A stretch of DNA of 64,000 nt, from the NCBI GenBank assembly GCA_027563935.2, contig CM050449.1, forward strand, positions 89,504,371 through 89,568,370, given 5' to 3'. Source of the stretch: Costus lasius. Taxonomy: Eukaryota > Streptophyta > Magnoliopsida > Zingiberales > Costaceae. Shown here piece after piece: positions 1-11,449 of the stretch (position 1 is the first letter of the stretch; each line of letters opens with the position of its first letter). Made by a program: the position numbers and the translations under genes. The notes beneath the pieces were generated by a model. It was not told the origin of the DNA, searched no databases, and saw only the letters and a program-made list of their open reading frames with translations.

Positions 1-576
1 TATCTAAACCTTCTTGGCCTAAATAAGTGGAAAAGTATGGTCTTAAAAGTTTCAGAATATCACAAATATCTCAGGAACAGAAGTAGACAAAAAATTCTTA
101 TATATTTTCTTTGCATTTATTTTTATGTCAGACCGTGATTGTAAATGTATTTTAGAAAAATCAAAAAAAAATCCAAATAGTGGAAATTGACTAAAATAAG
201 CTATTTTTTTTAAAATTTCCATTTTAAATCTAAAAGGTATAGAAAATATAAATTTTGAATACAAATTACCAGATGCGATTGTAAATCAATTCAGAGAAAA
301 TTTTTCAGAAGAATCATAGAAAGTAAAAAATTGACAGAAAAAGAAAAAAATCTTAAATAAAATTTTTATTTTTATTTTTCAATAAGCTCAGAAAATTTAG
401 AAGATCAAATTATAAATCTCTAGGTGTAATTGTAATCACTGTGATCATAAGTCAAAACCCTAATTTTCTAGAATCAAAAAATAACAAAATAACCGAAAAT
501 AAAATCCATTCTAAAGGTAAGGAGTAGTTCCTAGTCTCACATTCCTATGATTTTTATTGATATTAATTTAATAGAG
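1..576 (-). mobile_element. Internal leader of a minus-strand Ty3/gypsy element (partial)
   Basis: This AT-rich stretch lies on the internal side of the primer-binding site at 577-594, so in element orientation it is the untranslated leader between PBS and gag. No coding similarity is visible; the one short open frame (52-264, minus) has no recognisable domain. The rest of the element, including the other LTR, lies beyond the left edge. The assignment rests on position only. Confidence 0.55.
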
Positions 577-594
577 TCCTTAGCAACGACACCA
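577..594 (-). other. Primer-binding site, tRNA-Asp type (degenerate)
   Basis: On the minus strand the site reads TGGTGTCGTTGCTAAGGA, a decayed form of TGGCGCCGTTGCCGGGGA, the tRNA-Asp primer site typical of plant Athila/Tat gypsy elements. It is preceded by the AGTTTT spacer that these families carry between LTR and PBS. It fixes the minus orientation of the LTR at 601-2168. Confidence 0.75.
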
Positions 595-600
595 AAAACT

Positions 601-2168
601 TAACACTGTGTGTTCACACCACTAGCACTTGAGACTTTAACTATCATATGATAGGCATATCGCAAGTGCACGGTTCTATCGCGTAATAAATGTATCGATT
701 CCACAGGGACTAGGGAATCAAGTACAGACTAATCAATCAATCGTTAGCTAGGCAGTCAAGCAATGATGACAAGTGACTTAACCTAATTGCAAGTAATAGT
801 GTCAAATTATGCGAGCCAAATGAAAGGTTTGAAATTCTTGAGAGAAAATCGGGATATAGGGTTTCACCACACACAAGTATATGGAAAAATGATGCTTTAA
901 ATCCTAGTTTGCACAATCAATTCTTACGGAAATCCTCCCTAGTATACAAATTGTCCCCTTTCAGGCTACAATTCGGTACCTAGCTTAGCCTTAGTCTCCT
1001 ACTTTCATTGCTTACTAGGCTAAGTAGATCCAATGGGTTTCATGAAGAATTTTTGAATTCCTCAAGTAATTTTGACCTACTTTCGTGATTGAAATTACAA
1101 ATCCAATCTAAGGGATTCTAACATTGTGGTTCACCTTTCAATTCATCCCACAATTCCTAAACATATAAACATGTAGCCAACGTATGAATATGGGACATAT
1201 GCAACAGAGATTGAATAAGAGAAATAGAAAGTCAAACAAACACTTAATTAAGCACCATAAAATTCCAACATCCTTGTAGTGGGCTACGCCCAAATCCCGA
1301 AATAACTTATGTTATAGCATTCATCATGGAATACATCAATCTCTCACAGAAAAACTAGGGGAAAAGCTAGATCTACGAATGGAGAGAACGGATCTTGATC
1401 TTCAGCGTCAAAATGTGGAAGAAATCTATGAAGAATAGCCTCCTCCAGTAGCGTTCATCATCTCCACCCTTGTCGTTGCGCCTCACCAAAATTGCCTCAA
1501 TGTGATGTACAAAACTATCCGATAACCATCCCAAAATCCTCCTTGCCCACTTAGGAACCCCCCCCCCCCCCCCACTGCGTGAGTTTTCCCCAAATCCGCT
1601 TCAAGAATAGCAAGAATCGGGTGAAAAACTGAACTGGTGTTATGAATGGCGAACGTCTTCATGGCTGTGCATGGATGCACGGCCATGACTGTGAAGACGT
1701 CGCTGCATCTGGATCTTGCTTGCCAGGGTCTTCACGGCTGTGCAGGGATGCATGGCTATGACCGTGAAACCTTCGGCGAAGTTTGAGAAGTGGAACCGAA
1801 ATCTTCATGGTCATGCATAGATGCACGAGTATGCTTGTGATCACTTAGGCGAAGTCTGGGAACGCAGGATGATGCACGGTCGTGCATGGGTACATGGGTA
1901 TGGCCGTGATCTCTATAGAGTGCTCCGGTTCATCTGAAATTTGACGTGCAGCTTCGTTCCACCTTGAAAAGTCATCTCATATCTTCAGTTCCTCTAAATT
2001 CCTTTAGATTTAGTTGATAATTCTTGCATTTTAATAAAATCAAGGAAAAGTACAGATTCCGAATAATATAAACTTTTAAACACATAAATAGGATAAAATT
2101 ATGCATTCAACCCTAGAATAATCACAAAACTAAGCCGCAATATGCTGTATAAATGCGTGACATCATCA
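601..2168 (-). repeat. 5' LTR of minus-strand gypsy element (about 1.57 kb)
   Basis: Read on the minus strand the LTR starts TGATGATGTCACGC (right end, 2168) and ends next to the AGTTTT spacer and PBS (left end, 601). Near its 3' end it carries the 'gcaagtgcacgg ... taataaatgtatcg ... ccacaggga' block that closes every related LTR in this window. Its U3 half holds a tandem dyad array (1656-1915). The left partner LTR and the target duplication are outside the window. A run of 13 C at about 1559-1573 interrupts it. Confidence 0.75.
1656..1915 (-). repeat. About 73-bp tandem dyad repeat in LTR, 4 copies
   Basis: Units start near 1657, 1730, 1803 and 1871, a spacing of 73, 73 and 68 bp. Each contains a 'cttcacggctgtgcagggatg' type block followed by 'catggctatgaccgtga', rich in CATGGCCATG/CACGGCCGTG-like dyads. 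Arrays of the same period but different sequence occur at the same LTR position in two other families (14736-14975 and 16092-16412). Confidence 0.75.
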
Positions 2169-2189
2169 TAGTCAAGAGCACCAATAAGC

Positions 2190-3085
2190 TCGAACACGCA
2201 TTTCACAAGTACACGGATGTGTCGAAGTAATAAAAATATTGATCCCTGGGAGACTCTAAAATTAATTACCAATGTAATCGTAGTGTAATCTAGGCAAATC
2301 AAATAATATTGAAGTAATGTTGAGAACACTTAAAAATAAACTATGAATTAGCAAGGAAGTTTGTGCTTGGGGTTATACCATAATAATTTCCCTAAAGCAA
2401 CTATATCAACATGTGTTAAATTGTCTAAGAGTGTTAAAAGAAAACCTATTTTTAAAATATATAAGACGTCCCCTTTTAGTAACTCATCCTAATGTTTAAC
2501 TACTCCAATAACCATCTGTCAATTAGTTTATTGATCCTAGTTAACTTCGTTAAGCATAGTGTAGATTCTCTTATCCCCAATACAGCCTAGCTACTTTAGC
2601 AGTCTAAAGTTATAAAGTTAATTGTAGGTTTCCAAAACTAAGAACCATCTTTTAGTCCTTATCCTAGTTTATAAGATAATTTAATTAAATGATCTAAATT
2701 ACTACATATAGTTTAAGCTAATTAAACTCTATAATCTTACCTACTTTCATAGTCTATACCTTATAGATTTAACTAATGAGTTCCAAGATTAAGAATCATC
2801 TTTCAATTTTTGTCCTAATGCCCATAATAGACAAATAATTAGATTCAATTAATTAAAAGAATCAATAAACTTCTACAATCAACTTCTACACACTCAAATA
2901 AAATAACAACATGTTAGATTTATATTACTAAAAAAAAATTAAAAGGTTACTCCCCATAGCCCAAGGAAAATTAGCAGAGATCTAGATTTTCTCTCTCCTA
3001 GTCGTGATTACAATCATGGTCGGTGAAAGTTGCATCTTCTGTAAATGTGACTGTTGCTATTCGGACTCAAATCTCTCTCAATCCT
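2190..3085 (-). repeat. Truncated gypsy LTR, family D (minus strand)
   Basis: The left end carries the family's LTR tail (acacgcatttcacaagtacacgg, then 'gaagtaataaaaatattgatcc'), and the piece runs through 'ggttactccccatagcc' to 'tctctctcctagtcgtgattacaatcatgg'. The same order of blocks is found at 33511-34480, so this is a second copy of that family. The LTR start (U3 end) is missing. Left of it, TTGGTGCTCTTGAC on the minus strand may be a decayed PBS, right beside the insertion point of the LTR at 601-2168. Confidence 0.65.
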
Positions 3086-4020
3086 TGATGCAGGATGGGG
3101 CATAAGCAAATACACAAATTTTAAAACATAGTTTCTTTTGTATTTTATGACATAAAGAAAAGTCTGAAACTAAACATGCAAATAAATTAAAATTAAATTA
3201 AACTATAACTAGAAACATAAATTACAAAATACTATAATTAAGCTCACCTTGTGTCTTTTGAGAATAGAAAGGGTGCACGTCCCATTCTTCACCGGTCCAT
3301 TGGTGGATACGCAGGTACGTAGGGCCCTATGAGCATTACATTCATAACACACAATATCTCACACATGCATGGGTGAGCTTAAATTTTGTTAAGAGGCCAT
3401 TTACAATAACACAAATCAAGGGGGAGGTCAGGCCTCCAAATTCCCTTGCTAACACAACATGGGCTAACTAAAGGGAAGAAAGGAGTGGGGAAGTACACGT
3501 AGCCGGCTCATTCTTTACGCACACTCCATACATGTCCGAGGCTCCTGTCAATTGAAAATTAGTGCAACACTGGCGTAGCTTAACAAGGAACAAAGAACCG
3601 TGTCAAAGGATGCTTAGTAGTTTAACACGTGGGCAAGTTCCAGTGAAAGCGATGCAATTTAAGTAGGCTTCAAGCTTGGATCTTGTTGATAGATGGGAGG
3701 TGTCAGTGGGTGATGGCTTCGTTCAACCAATGGCTCTAGAGGCGAAAGAGATCTAGGCGATGATCCTTGGATGAGGTAGACGAAGGCTATTAGCAATGAG
3801 AGGAACATACAGAGCAGGGGAAATGGGACTCTCTGCTGGGTGGAGTAGAGGAGCAAGCTGACTTGCACGAATTTTGGCCATCGCTTGGAAGTGGGGCAGG
3901 AAGACGACGACATGACCGTCATCTAGAGGGGATCATGAGGGCCATAATTCCATGCTCTATCGCTTGGAAGTGGATCAGCGATGGCACCGACATGAATCTC
4001 ATGGAAGTTGGGGAAGTACA
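3086..4020. other. Unassigned intergenic sequence
   Basis: No gene or clear repeat structure could be recognised. The stretch is moderately GC-rich after 3240 and is probably old repeat sequence. The minus-strand open frame 3659-3922 shows no known motif. The last five bases, GTACA, are the target site of the copia element that follows. Confidence 0.4.
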
Positions 4021-5690
4021 TGAAAGGGGGGCGAAACCCTAATTCAGGCGCATATAAAATTTTTCATGGGCGAAAACAAGGGTTTCATGAAGATCGCATG
4101 GCATGAACATATGATCAACTATTAGTTCTTGCAATGAGAAGATAGGATGTTACCATGGCCATTATTTGGATGGCGACTTGGAAGAATATAGAGGGCGAGC
4201 GGCTCTCCTCCAAAGCAGTCGCACACAAGGTGACGATGGCTACTCCCTTTTCTTCTTTGTGCTAGCAAAGTTCCAAAGTGTCCTTCAACGTGTAGGAGAA
4301 GATGAGATGTTCTTCTTCTTGGCTATGCAAAAACTCTCTACCTCTTGTCTTTCGTGGAGCCTCGACACACACACGAGAGGAGAAGCATTCATTCGAGAGA
4401 GAGGGAGGCGTTGAGGCGTTATCCAACGTGGGAACGCTTATGGCTTCCAAAAATAGAAAGTCATCAAGCCTTGCGCCCATGTTTTCGAACCAACCAAAAC
4501 GTCTTCTCACTTTGAACCATGCGTTCACTTATGTGAACCGGTTCTATTGCATTTGGTTCAAAGACCAAATCAAACCAAGCCATGGTCTAGATCTCATATG
4601 AACCAGATGGCTCAAGATCTAACCACACATCTCTTGATGCTCTTGATCTCATCGATCAAGCATCAATTCTCCCGATCGAAGCTTACCGATCTCAAGCCCT
4701 AATCAATCAAACATGATCAGACCAGATCTCACTTCCAATCAGAGTTTAAACTCCTTTAAACTGAACCAAAACCATTCAGTCCACACGATCTGACATAAGT
4801 AAGCCATATCATCAAATTGTGCGACCCTAAGGGTTTCCTTCAATGTCGGTAACGATAACTTACGTTATCACGATCAGAGAGGGGTATCTAGCAACACATC
4901 ACTGTCTCCCGATATGAAGGAAAGAGTCTTCCAAGACTACACCCAAACCATAGCACAAGTGTGAATCCAATTCACTTGACATACATGTTTCCTTTGCCAC
5001 TAGATGTTCTCATTGGACAAGCGTGTCAAGCCTGTAATTTCAATATGATGAAAATGATTAGATCAGATGAACATAGTCATCTGGGTATGGCCATACACTT
5101 TCTCAATCATCTCATCCAGGGGGCCCCTTTAGAACATCACACTCCAACAAGGAGAGGCAATCCTATATCTATCACTAGTGTCCTAACATGACTCATGCTC
5201 ATTATCCAAGATAATCTATAACCATTATATTTCAAATGATATTGAATTACCTCAAGACAATGCCAATCATCATTTAGAAACACAAGCGATCTCAAGTCAG
5301 AGGAAATATGCCACTTGCTTGCATATAAGGATTATTCACATTGTGACAAACAATTGAATATCCTAAGTAGGGTCTGTCCAGTACATCCAATGCACCTATG
5401 TGTCTACATCTTATTCCATGCTCGAAGCACCCTATAAGATTGGAACACATATTAGTCTCAATCATATCAAGGCTGTCTCATGTTCACCAAGATATCTCGA
5501 CTAAGGACAATGCTAATGTCAGCCAAGCTGAACACCATTGAGACATTATTCAGAAGTATACATAACAGCAGCAGATAATGTAACAACCTGAATAACAACC
5601 ATTGCCTTTATAAACTTATACATAGTTTATACATGATACTGAAATCATCCCAAAGGCCTCAAACATTAGCCTTAAGGGCATACCCCAACA
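4021..5690 (-). repeat. 3' LTR of copia element E
   Basis: In element orientation it begins TGTTGGGGTATG and ends CCCCTTTCA, so it is bounded by TG...CA. It is 1,670 bp and differs from the partner LTR at about 17 positions, for example the number of G at about 5118-5123. The open frames inside it are not conserved between the two copies and look non-coding. Confidence 0.95.
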
Positions 5691-5701
5691 ATCTCCCACT
5701 T
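5691..5701 (-). other. Polypurine tract of element E
   Basis: Directly inside the 3' LTR the minus strand reads AAGTGGGAGAT, a purine-rich tract in the position where plus-strand DNA synthesis is primed in LTR retrotransposons. The gag-pol stop codon lies only 10 bp upstream in element orientation. Confidence 0.85.
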
Positions 5702-5710
5702 GCACTTAAT

Positions 5711-8700
5711 CTAATGGTTGAGAAATCTCAAACCCATATTATTACAGTGCTTCTCATGCTTCTGCTGTGCCAGAGGCTTAGTAAGTGGGTCAGCTAGATT
5801 GTCATCTGTATGAACCTTGCAGATCTTGATCTCTCCACGATCTATGATCTCACGGATCAAATGAAACCTTCTCTGTATGTGCTTGGACTTCTGGTGTGAC
5901 CGTGGTTCCTTTGCTTGTGCTATTGCTCCAGTGTTATCACAGAAGATAACCAATGGATCAGCACTCGAAGGAACAACACCAAGTTCCTGAACGAACTTAC
6001 GAATCCACACTGCCTCCTTGGATGCTTCCGAGGCTGCAACATACTCGGCTTCTGTTGTGGAATCAGCAACAATTGATTGTTTGAAACTCTTCCACACCAC
6101 TGCTCCTCCATTCAAGCTAAAAACATAGCCTGATTGCGATTGGAAATCATCTTGGTCAGATTGGAACGAAGCGTCAGTATATCCTTCAATACTGAGTTCT
6201 TCCTGACCTCCATAAATCAAGAACATATCTTTGGTCCTCCGAAGATATTTCAAAATGTTCTTGACTGCAATCCAGTGTGCCTTCCCTGGATTACTTTGGA
6301 ATCGACTGGTCACGCTTAACTCGTAAGCGACGTCTGGGCGAGTACACAACATCGCATACATAATGGATCCAATAGCCGAAGCATAAGGCGTATTGTCCAT
6401 TTCATCTTTCTCAGACTGTGTTTGAGGACACTGGCTCTTAGAAAGATTCAGATCATGTCTGACTGGAAGATATCCTCTTTTAGAATTTTCTAAATGGAAT
6501 CTCTCCAGGACTTTATCGATGTAAGTACTCTGGCACAGCCCGAGAAGCCTATTAGATCTATCTCTATAGATCTGCACACCTAATACATAGGCTGCTTCTC
6601 CTAAATCTTTCATCTGGAAACATTTTCTTAACCATGCTTTGACCGCATGCAGTTCAGGAATATCGTTTCCAATGATCAAGATATCATCGACGTAGAGGAC
6701 TAGGAAAGTAATCACGCTCCCACTAAACCTCTTATATACACACGGGTCATCTTCATTTTTGATGAAACCAAATTCACAAACTGATTCATCAAAACGAATA
6801 TTCCAGCTTCTCGATGCTTGTTTTAGTCCATAAATAGACTTCTTTAATTTGCATATTTTATGACGATCTGATGGATTGATGAAACCTTCAGGTTGTGCCA
6901 TATACACATCCTCTTCCAGTTTTCCATTAAGGAAAGCGGTCTTCACATCCATTTGCCAGATCTCATAATCATAATATGCAGATATCGCGAGAATAATCCG
7001 AATGGACTTAAACATGGCTACAGGAGAGAATGTTTCATCATAATCTATCCCGTAGATTTGTTTGAAACCTTTCGCAACTAGCCTGCCCTTATAGGTAACT
7101 ACGTTACCATCCATATCAATCTTCTTCTTGAAGATCCATTTACAGCCTATAGGGATTACTCCCGGAGGCGGATCAACCAAATCCCAGACTTGGTTATCTG
7201 ACATGGAGTCCATCTCGCCTCGCATAGCTTCAAGCCATCTTGCTGATTCCGATCCACTGACCGCATCCGCATAGGTGAGGGGTTCATCATTAATGATGTA
7301 GACTTCGTCATAGCGCTCAGGCTGTCGACGAATCCTTCCCGATCTACACGGTTCCCGTGATATCTGAGCCTCAGGTTGAACATCAACCTGTTCTATTTGC
7401 TCAGGCTCATCCAACTGAGCTTGACTACTTTGTCCCTCTTCTGGACTTTCATCCAGTTTTATTTCTCTCCCACTGGCTTCTTGCAGAAGAAATTCCTTCT
7501 CAAGAAAAATAGCCGTTCGAGCAACAAATATTTTGTTCTCTTTGGGATCGTAGAAATAATAACCCTTAGTTTCTTTAGGGTAACCGACAAAGTTACATTT
7601 ATAAGATCTGCTCTCTAGTTTCCCAGAGGCGAGCTTTTTGACATAAGCCTCGCAACCCCAGATTTTGATAAATGTCAAGCTTGGCTGTTTCCCATACCAT
7701 AACTCATATGGAGTCTTTGAAACGGCCTTGGATGGCACTCGGTTTAGTACCTTTGCAGCTGTTTCCAGTGCAAATCCCTGAAAGGAGTAAGGTAGAGTAG
7801 CCTGACTCATCATCGAGCGAACCATATCCAATAAGGTTCTATTTCTCCTCTCGGACACACCATTCCATTGCGGTGTTCCTGGCGGAGTGAGCTGTGAGAT
7901 AATCCCACACTCCTTCAGATAGTCAGTAAACTCTCGACTCAAGTATTCTCCACCTCGATCGGATCGAAGTGCCTTGATATTCCGGCCTAGCTGATTCTGT
8001 ACTTCATTTTTGAACTCTTTGAACTTGTCAAAAGATTCACTCTTATGTCTCATTAGATAGACATAACCATATCTACTGAAATCATCAGTAAAAGTAATAA
8101 AGTATGAATAGCCACCTCTGGCATGTTTACTAAATGGCCCACACACATCACTGTGAATAAGGTCAAGTAAACCTGAAGCCCTTTGACCTTTATTAGAAAA
8201 AGGAGTCTTCGTCATTTTGCCCATTAAACAAGCTTTGCATGTATCAAGCTCCTCATAGGAGAATGATCCTAGCAGTCCATGGTCATGCAACCGCTTAATG
8301 CGCTTCTTGTTAATATGGCCTAAACGACTATGCCATAGCAAGGTACTGTCATCAGCATACTTGGCTTTCTTATTATCAATTTGTTGTACAGAACATTCCA
8401 TGTCCAACATGTATAACCCATTGTTAATTGAGCTAGTAGCATAAACAATATTATCAAATGAAATACAACACTTTAAAGTTTTGCATTCAAAAGAAAATCC
8501 TTTCCTGACAAGAGCAGGAATAGAGATAATATTCTTAGTTATGCTCGGTACAAAATAACAATTGTCAAGTTCTAATATAAAACCAGATGGTAAAGAGATG
8601 TTATATTGTCCTACAGCAACAGCAGCAACCCGTGCCCCGTTTCCAACTCGTAGGTCCACCTCATGCTGTCCCACCTGTCTTCTTCTCTTGAGTTCCTGTA

Positions 8701-9619
8701 CATTTGAACAAATGTGAACTCCACATGCAGTGTCCAACACCCATGAAATAGAAGAAGCTACCATGACTTCAGTCACGTAAATACCTGAGCCAGAAGTGAA
8801 AGGCTTGCTTCCCTTCTTCTCTCCTTGGAGCGCTTTACAGTCCTTCTTCCAGTGACCGAGCTGGTCACAATGGAAACATCTGTTGTCCTTTGACCGCTTT
8901 ATCTTTTGTTTTAGAGCCTTGTTGTAGCTCTTGATAGGGGCTTTGCCCTTCTTCCCCTTCTTCTTGTTCCTTGAAGGAACCAGCAAGACAGAGGAGGAAG
9001 GCTTTCCCTTCTCAAGAGTCTGCTCTGTGGTACAGAGCATGTTCAGTAACTCTGCAGGAGTACAATCGATCTTGTTCATATTAAAATTAATAATGAACGG
9101 ATCAAAAGAGGCCGGGAGAGACTGCAGGATAATGTCTACAACAAGTTCCTGATTGATAGTGTGTCCCAGTTTCTCTAGAGCCTCCTTGTACCCAATCATC
9201 TTGAGTACGTGAGCTCCCACTGGACTCCCTTCAGTCAGTTTGCTCTGAAAGAAAAGTTTCGTCAAGTTATAGCGTTCAGTCCTTGCCTGTGCAGCATACA
9301 GCATCTTGAGATTTGCTATAATATCAATAGCAGATAAATCCTCATGCTGACGCTGGAGCTCTGGCGTCATTGACGCAAGCATAAGGCAAGCGACATCAGT
9401 ACTATCACTGACGTGCTTCTCATAAGCATCCCGAACCGCCCTTGCGGCGTTCGCTGCGGGTTGAGCCGGTATTGCCGTCTCAAGGACATACAGTTTCCTC
9501 TCAGCCTTAAGAACAATCTTAAGCTGTCTGTACCAGTCTGAGAAGTTTGGCCCAGCAAACTTCTCCTTTTCTAGTATGGATCGCAGATTGAGCCCTGTGG
9601 TGTTCGTTGCTGCAGGAAT
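5711..9619 (-). CDS. Ty1/copia gag-pol polyprotein, intact frame of 1302 codons
   Basis: This frame encodes the retrotransposon polyprotein. Numbered from the Met at 9382: Gag tail, zinc knuckle CFHCDQLGHWKKDC (169-182), protease DTACG (217-221), GAG-pre-integrase LWHSRLGH (349-356) with CKAC (382-385), integrase catalytic D412, D475, E511, reverse transcriptase MDVKTAFLNG (811-820) and YVDD (897-900), RNase H with GYTDAS (1068-1072), EAEY (1111-1114) and FCDN (1147-1150). The frame stays open 79 codons upstream of that Met, to a TAG at 9620-9622, and this extension contains the conserved Gag N-terminus (EKEKFAGPNFSDWYR). There is no ATG in the extension before the stop. The bases just upstream read TGTTGTAG on the minus strand, a plausible splice acceptor, so the start codon may be spliced on. 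No internal stop or frameshift is seen. Confidence 0.93.
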   Translation of the reverse strand: MPAATNTTGLNLRSILEKEKFAGPNFSDWYRQLKIVLKAERKLYVLETAIPAQPAANAARAVRDAYEKHVSDSTDVACLMLASMTPELQRQHEDLSAIDIIANLKMLYAAQARTERYNLTKLFFQSKLTEGSPVGAHVLKMIGYKEALEKLGHTINQELVVDIILQSLPASFDPFIINFNMNKIDCTPAELLNMLCTTEQTLEKGKPSSSVLLVPSRNKKKGKKGKAPIKSYNKALKQKIKRSKDNRCFHCDQLGHWKKDCKALQGEKKGSKPFTSGSGIYVTEVMVASSISWVLDTACGVHICSNVQELKRRRQVGQHEVDLRVGNGARVAAVAVGQYNISLPSGFILELDNCYFVPSITKNIISIPALVRKGFSFECKTLKCCISFDNIVYATSSINNGLYMLDMECSVQQIDNKKAKYADDSTLLWHSRLGHINKKRIKRLHDHGLLGSFSYEELDTCKACLMGKMTKTPFSNKGQRASGLLDLIHSDVCGPFSKHARGGYSYFITFTDDFSRYGYVYLMRHKSESFDKFKEFKNEVQNQLGRNIKALRSDRGGEYLSREFTDYLKECGIISQLTPPGTPQWNGVSERRNRTLLDMVRSMMSQATLPYSFQGFALETAAKVLNRVPSKAVSKTPYELWYGKQPSLTFIKIWGCEAYVKKLASGKLESRSYKCNFVGYPKETKGYYFYDPKENKIFVARTAIFLEKEFLLQEASGREIKLDESPEEGQSSQAQLDEPEQIEQVDVQPEAQISREPCRSGRIRRQPERYDEVYIINDEPLTYADAVSGSESARWLEAMRGEMDSMSDNQVWDLVDPPPGVIPIGCKWIFKKKIDMDGNVVTYKGRLVAKGFKQIYGIDYDETFSPVAMFKSIRIILAISAYYDYEIWQMDVKTAFLNGKLEEDVYMAQPEGFINPSDRHKICKLKKSIYGLKQASRSWNIRFDESVCEFGFIKNEDDPCVYKRFSGSVITFLVLYVDDILIIGNDIPELHAVKAWLRKCFQMKDLGEAAYVLGVQIYRDRSNRLLGLCQSTYIDKVLERFHLENSKRGYLPVRHDLNLSKSQCPQTQSEKDEMDNTPYASAIGSIMYAMLCTRPDVAYELSVTSRFQSNPGKAHWIAVKNILKYLRRTKDMFLIYGGQEELSIEGYTDASFQSDQDDFQSQSGYVFSLNGGAVVWKSFKQSIVADSTTEAEYVAASEASKEAVWIRKFVQELGVVPSSADPLVIFCDNTGAIAQAKEPRSHQKSKHIQRRFHLIREIIDRGEIKICKVHTDDNLADPLTKPLAQQKHEKHCNNMGLRFLNH

Positions 9620-11429
9620 CTACAACATTGCAAGAACAACAAGGTCAGTATCCATGTTAGAATCAATCCAGGACTTAAGAATGATTCTTTTCTCACTATT
9701 TTATCTGACTGAAAAATCCAATAAAACAGTCCGAAAGAGTAAAACTCTTTTTAGTGAGATGGGATCCAGATTTCATACTTGGTCTCCGCGTCCCGCTCAG
9801 GCGAGATAAGATGCACAGAGAGTTCAAGCACTAATCACTAGTAGGCTATCCATGCCAATCGCCAACCCGTGCGATTCCCCTTCATCTGGGCAATCCAACA
9901 GACTGTGACAACTGAGTTGGTACAACACAGTCTCTGATTCCACAGATGGCTGCCTCCATATAGCTAACATATGCTCAATATGTAGCCTACATGGTCAAGC
10001 TGACCTGACCTACTCCCTAGACCACCACGTGCTATGCTGAGCAACGAGAAGCGATAAATCCCTTCTCTGTAACACACAGGTGTAATCACACACCGTCTGA
10101 AGATAGATGGGCGTGCCCACTGAGTGGGTACAACACGGCCCCAACGATAGTCAGAACAGTGAGGTTTCGTGTCAGAAGGCTTTCGTGCTTGATATTTAAC
10201 ATTGGATTTTAACGGTCCATTTTATCTTCTTACTATCATGCAATATCTATGGTGATAGCAAAAGAATAAATCAAGCATGTGCTAATATTTCTTAAACAGT
10301 AAATAGAAAGCACAATGATCTTATGTGGTAAATGCCCATAAAAGCCTAAGTAAAAACCCTAGTTTTACACAAGTCTTCACTTGAGCTCTTTATGGGTCTC
10401 TTGCACTTTATCTGGCCCAGCCCGGGCCCAAGTGCCCTCTCTGCAGCTCAAATGCGCCCATCAGGTAGCATGCGCCTGTGCTAGAGTCGAACTCTAGACC
10501 TCCCACCTGGTGAAGCCACTGACTGCAAGCACTTCTGTCATGTATGCTCTGTGCTCATGTCTGATCAAATTACATTTTAATCTATCTAGACATGAATTGA
10601 CACGCAGGTCAAATGTACATTATTATAAATTAAAGTGTGATACACAGATCACAATAAAAATTTACAATTAATTCCAGGCACGCAGGCCCCAGCACAGCAC
10701 ACAAATTAGGGCAGCCCACATAAGATTAAATAGACACCCAATCAGGTTAAATAAGCATACATGTGATCCAATCAGAAAATAAAATTTTTGAAAAACCCCA
10801 TGGAATCAATTTTATTTCCTTGTGTGCCCTACTACCTTACAACGGTCCATTAATAGGGATCCACTCATCAGACCAAGTCAGACCCACTGCCCTTGCATGC
10901 ACCCAGTCATAACTGACTTGTGTTGACCTAGTGGTCAACTATGCATGCCTTAAGGGCTGAACGTCCCACATGATTTCTGGCAGGCGGGTGTGACCCCGGG
11001 CCTTAATCATGATCGTTCACTAGGCGCCTCAATCAGAGATCGCTACATGCCCTTCTGCAGTCGGCCTATAGCCACCTGTATGCGTGCGCATAGGTGCTAT
11101 CTGGCCGACCCATCTAGGCTGTCAGATGGTCTGATCAGGCTGTTGGGTCCAGACTAGACTGACGACTTCAACCCTAGTAACCCGTCTAAGCATATCAAGT
11201 AGGCGCTTTAGAGATCTAGGTGAGGGGCGCGCAAGATCATAAGTGTTTGATAAAAACTCATCAACATGCGCAAAACAAATATCATGCGCAACTTAAGTAA
11301 AAACCAAAACACATCTAATGTCTAGCATGTATGTTGGAAAGATGATTTATAACATGCGCAAGTCATGTTTAGATCTACTTTTAAACCGCATGGATCACAA
11401 AATAAGCAATCATATGGATCAAGCCAAAA
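9620..11429 (-). other. Untranslated leader of element E (about 1.8 kb)
   Basis: The stretch lies between the primer site and the gag-pol frame and has no long open frame. Parts of it (around 10140-10210, 'gtgtcagaaggctttcgtgcttgatattta') are recognisable in the decayed copia leader at about 32110-32150, so it is a conserved feature of this lineage. If gag is reached by splicing, the intron would lie here; I did not find a convincing donor. Confidence 0.7.
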
Positions 11430-11447
11430 CCTCTAGCTCTGATACCA
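11430..11447 (-). other. Primer-binding site, initiator-Met tRNA type
   Basis: The minus strand reads TGGTATCAGAGCTAGAGG two bases inside the 5' LTR. TGGTATCAGAGC is the classic site complementary to the 3' end of initiator tRNA-Met used by plant copia elements. Confidence 0.93.
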
Positions 11448-11449
11448 AT

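Noticed and set aside
4166..5191. Short frames repeated at 4166-5191 and 11595-12608
   Set aside because: They lie within the two copia LTRs and merely duplicate each other; no known LTR-encoded protein is matched.
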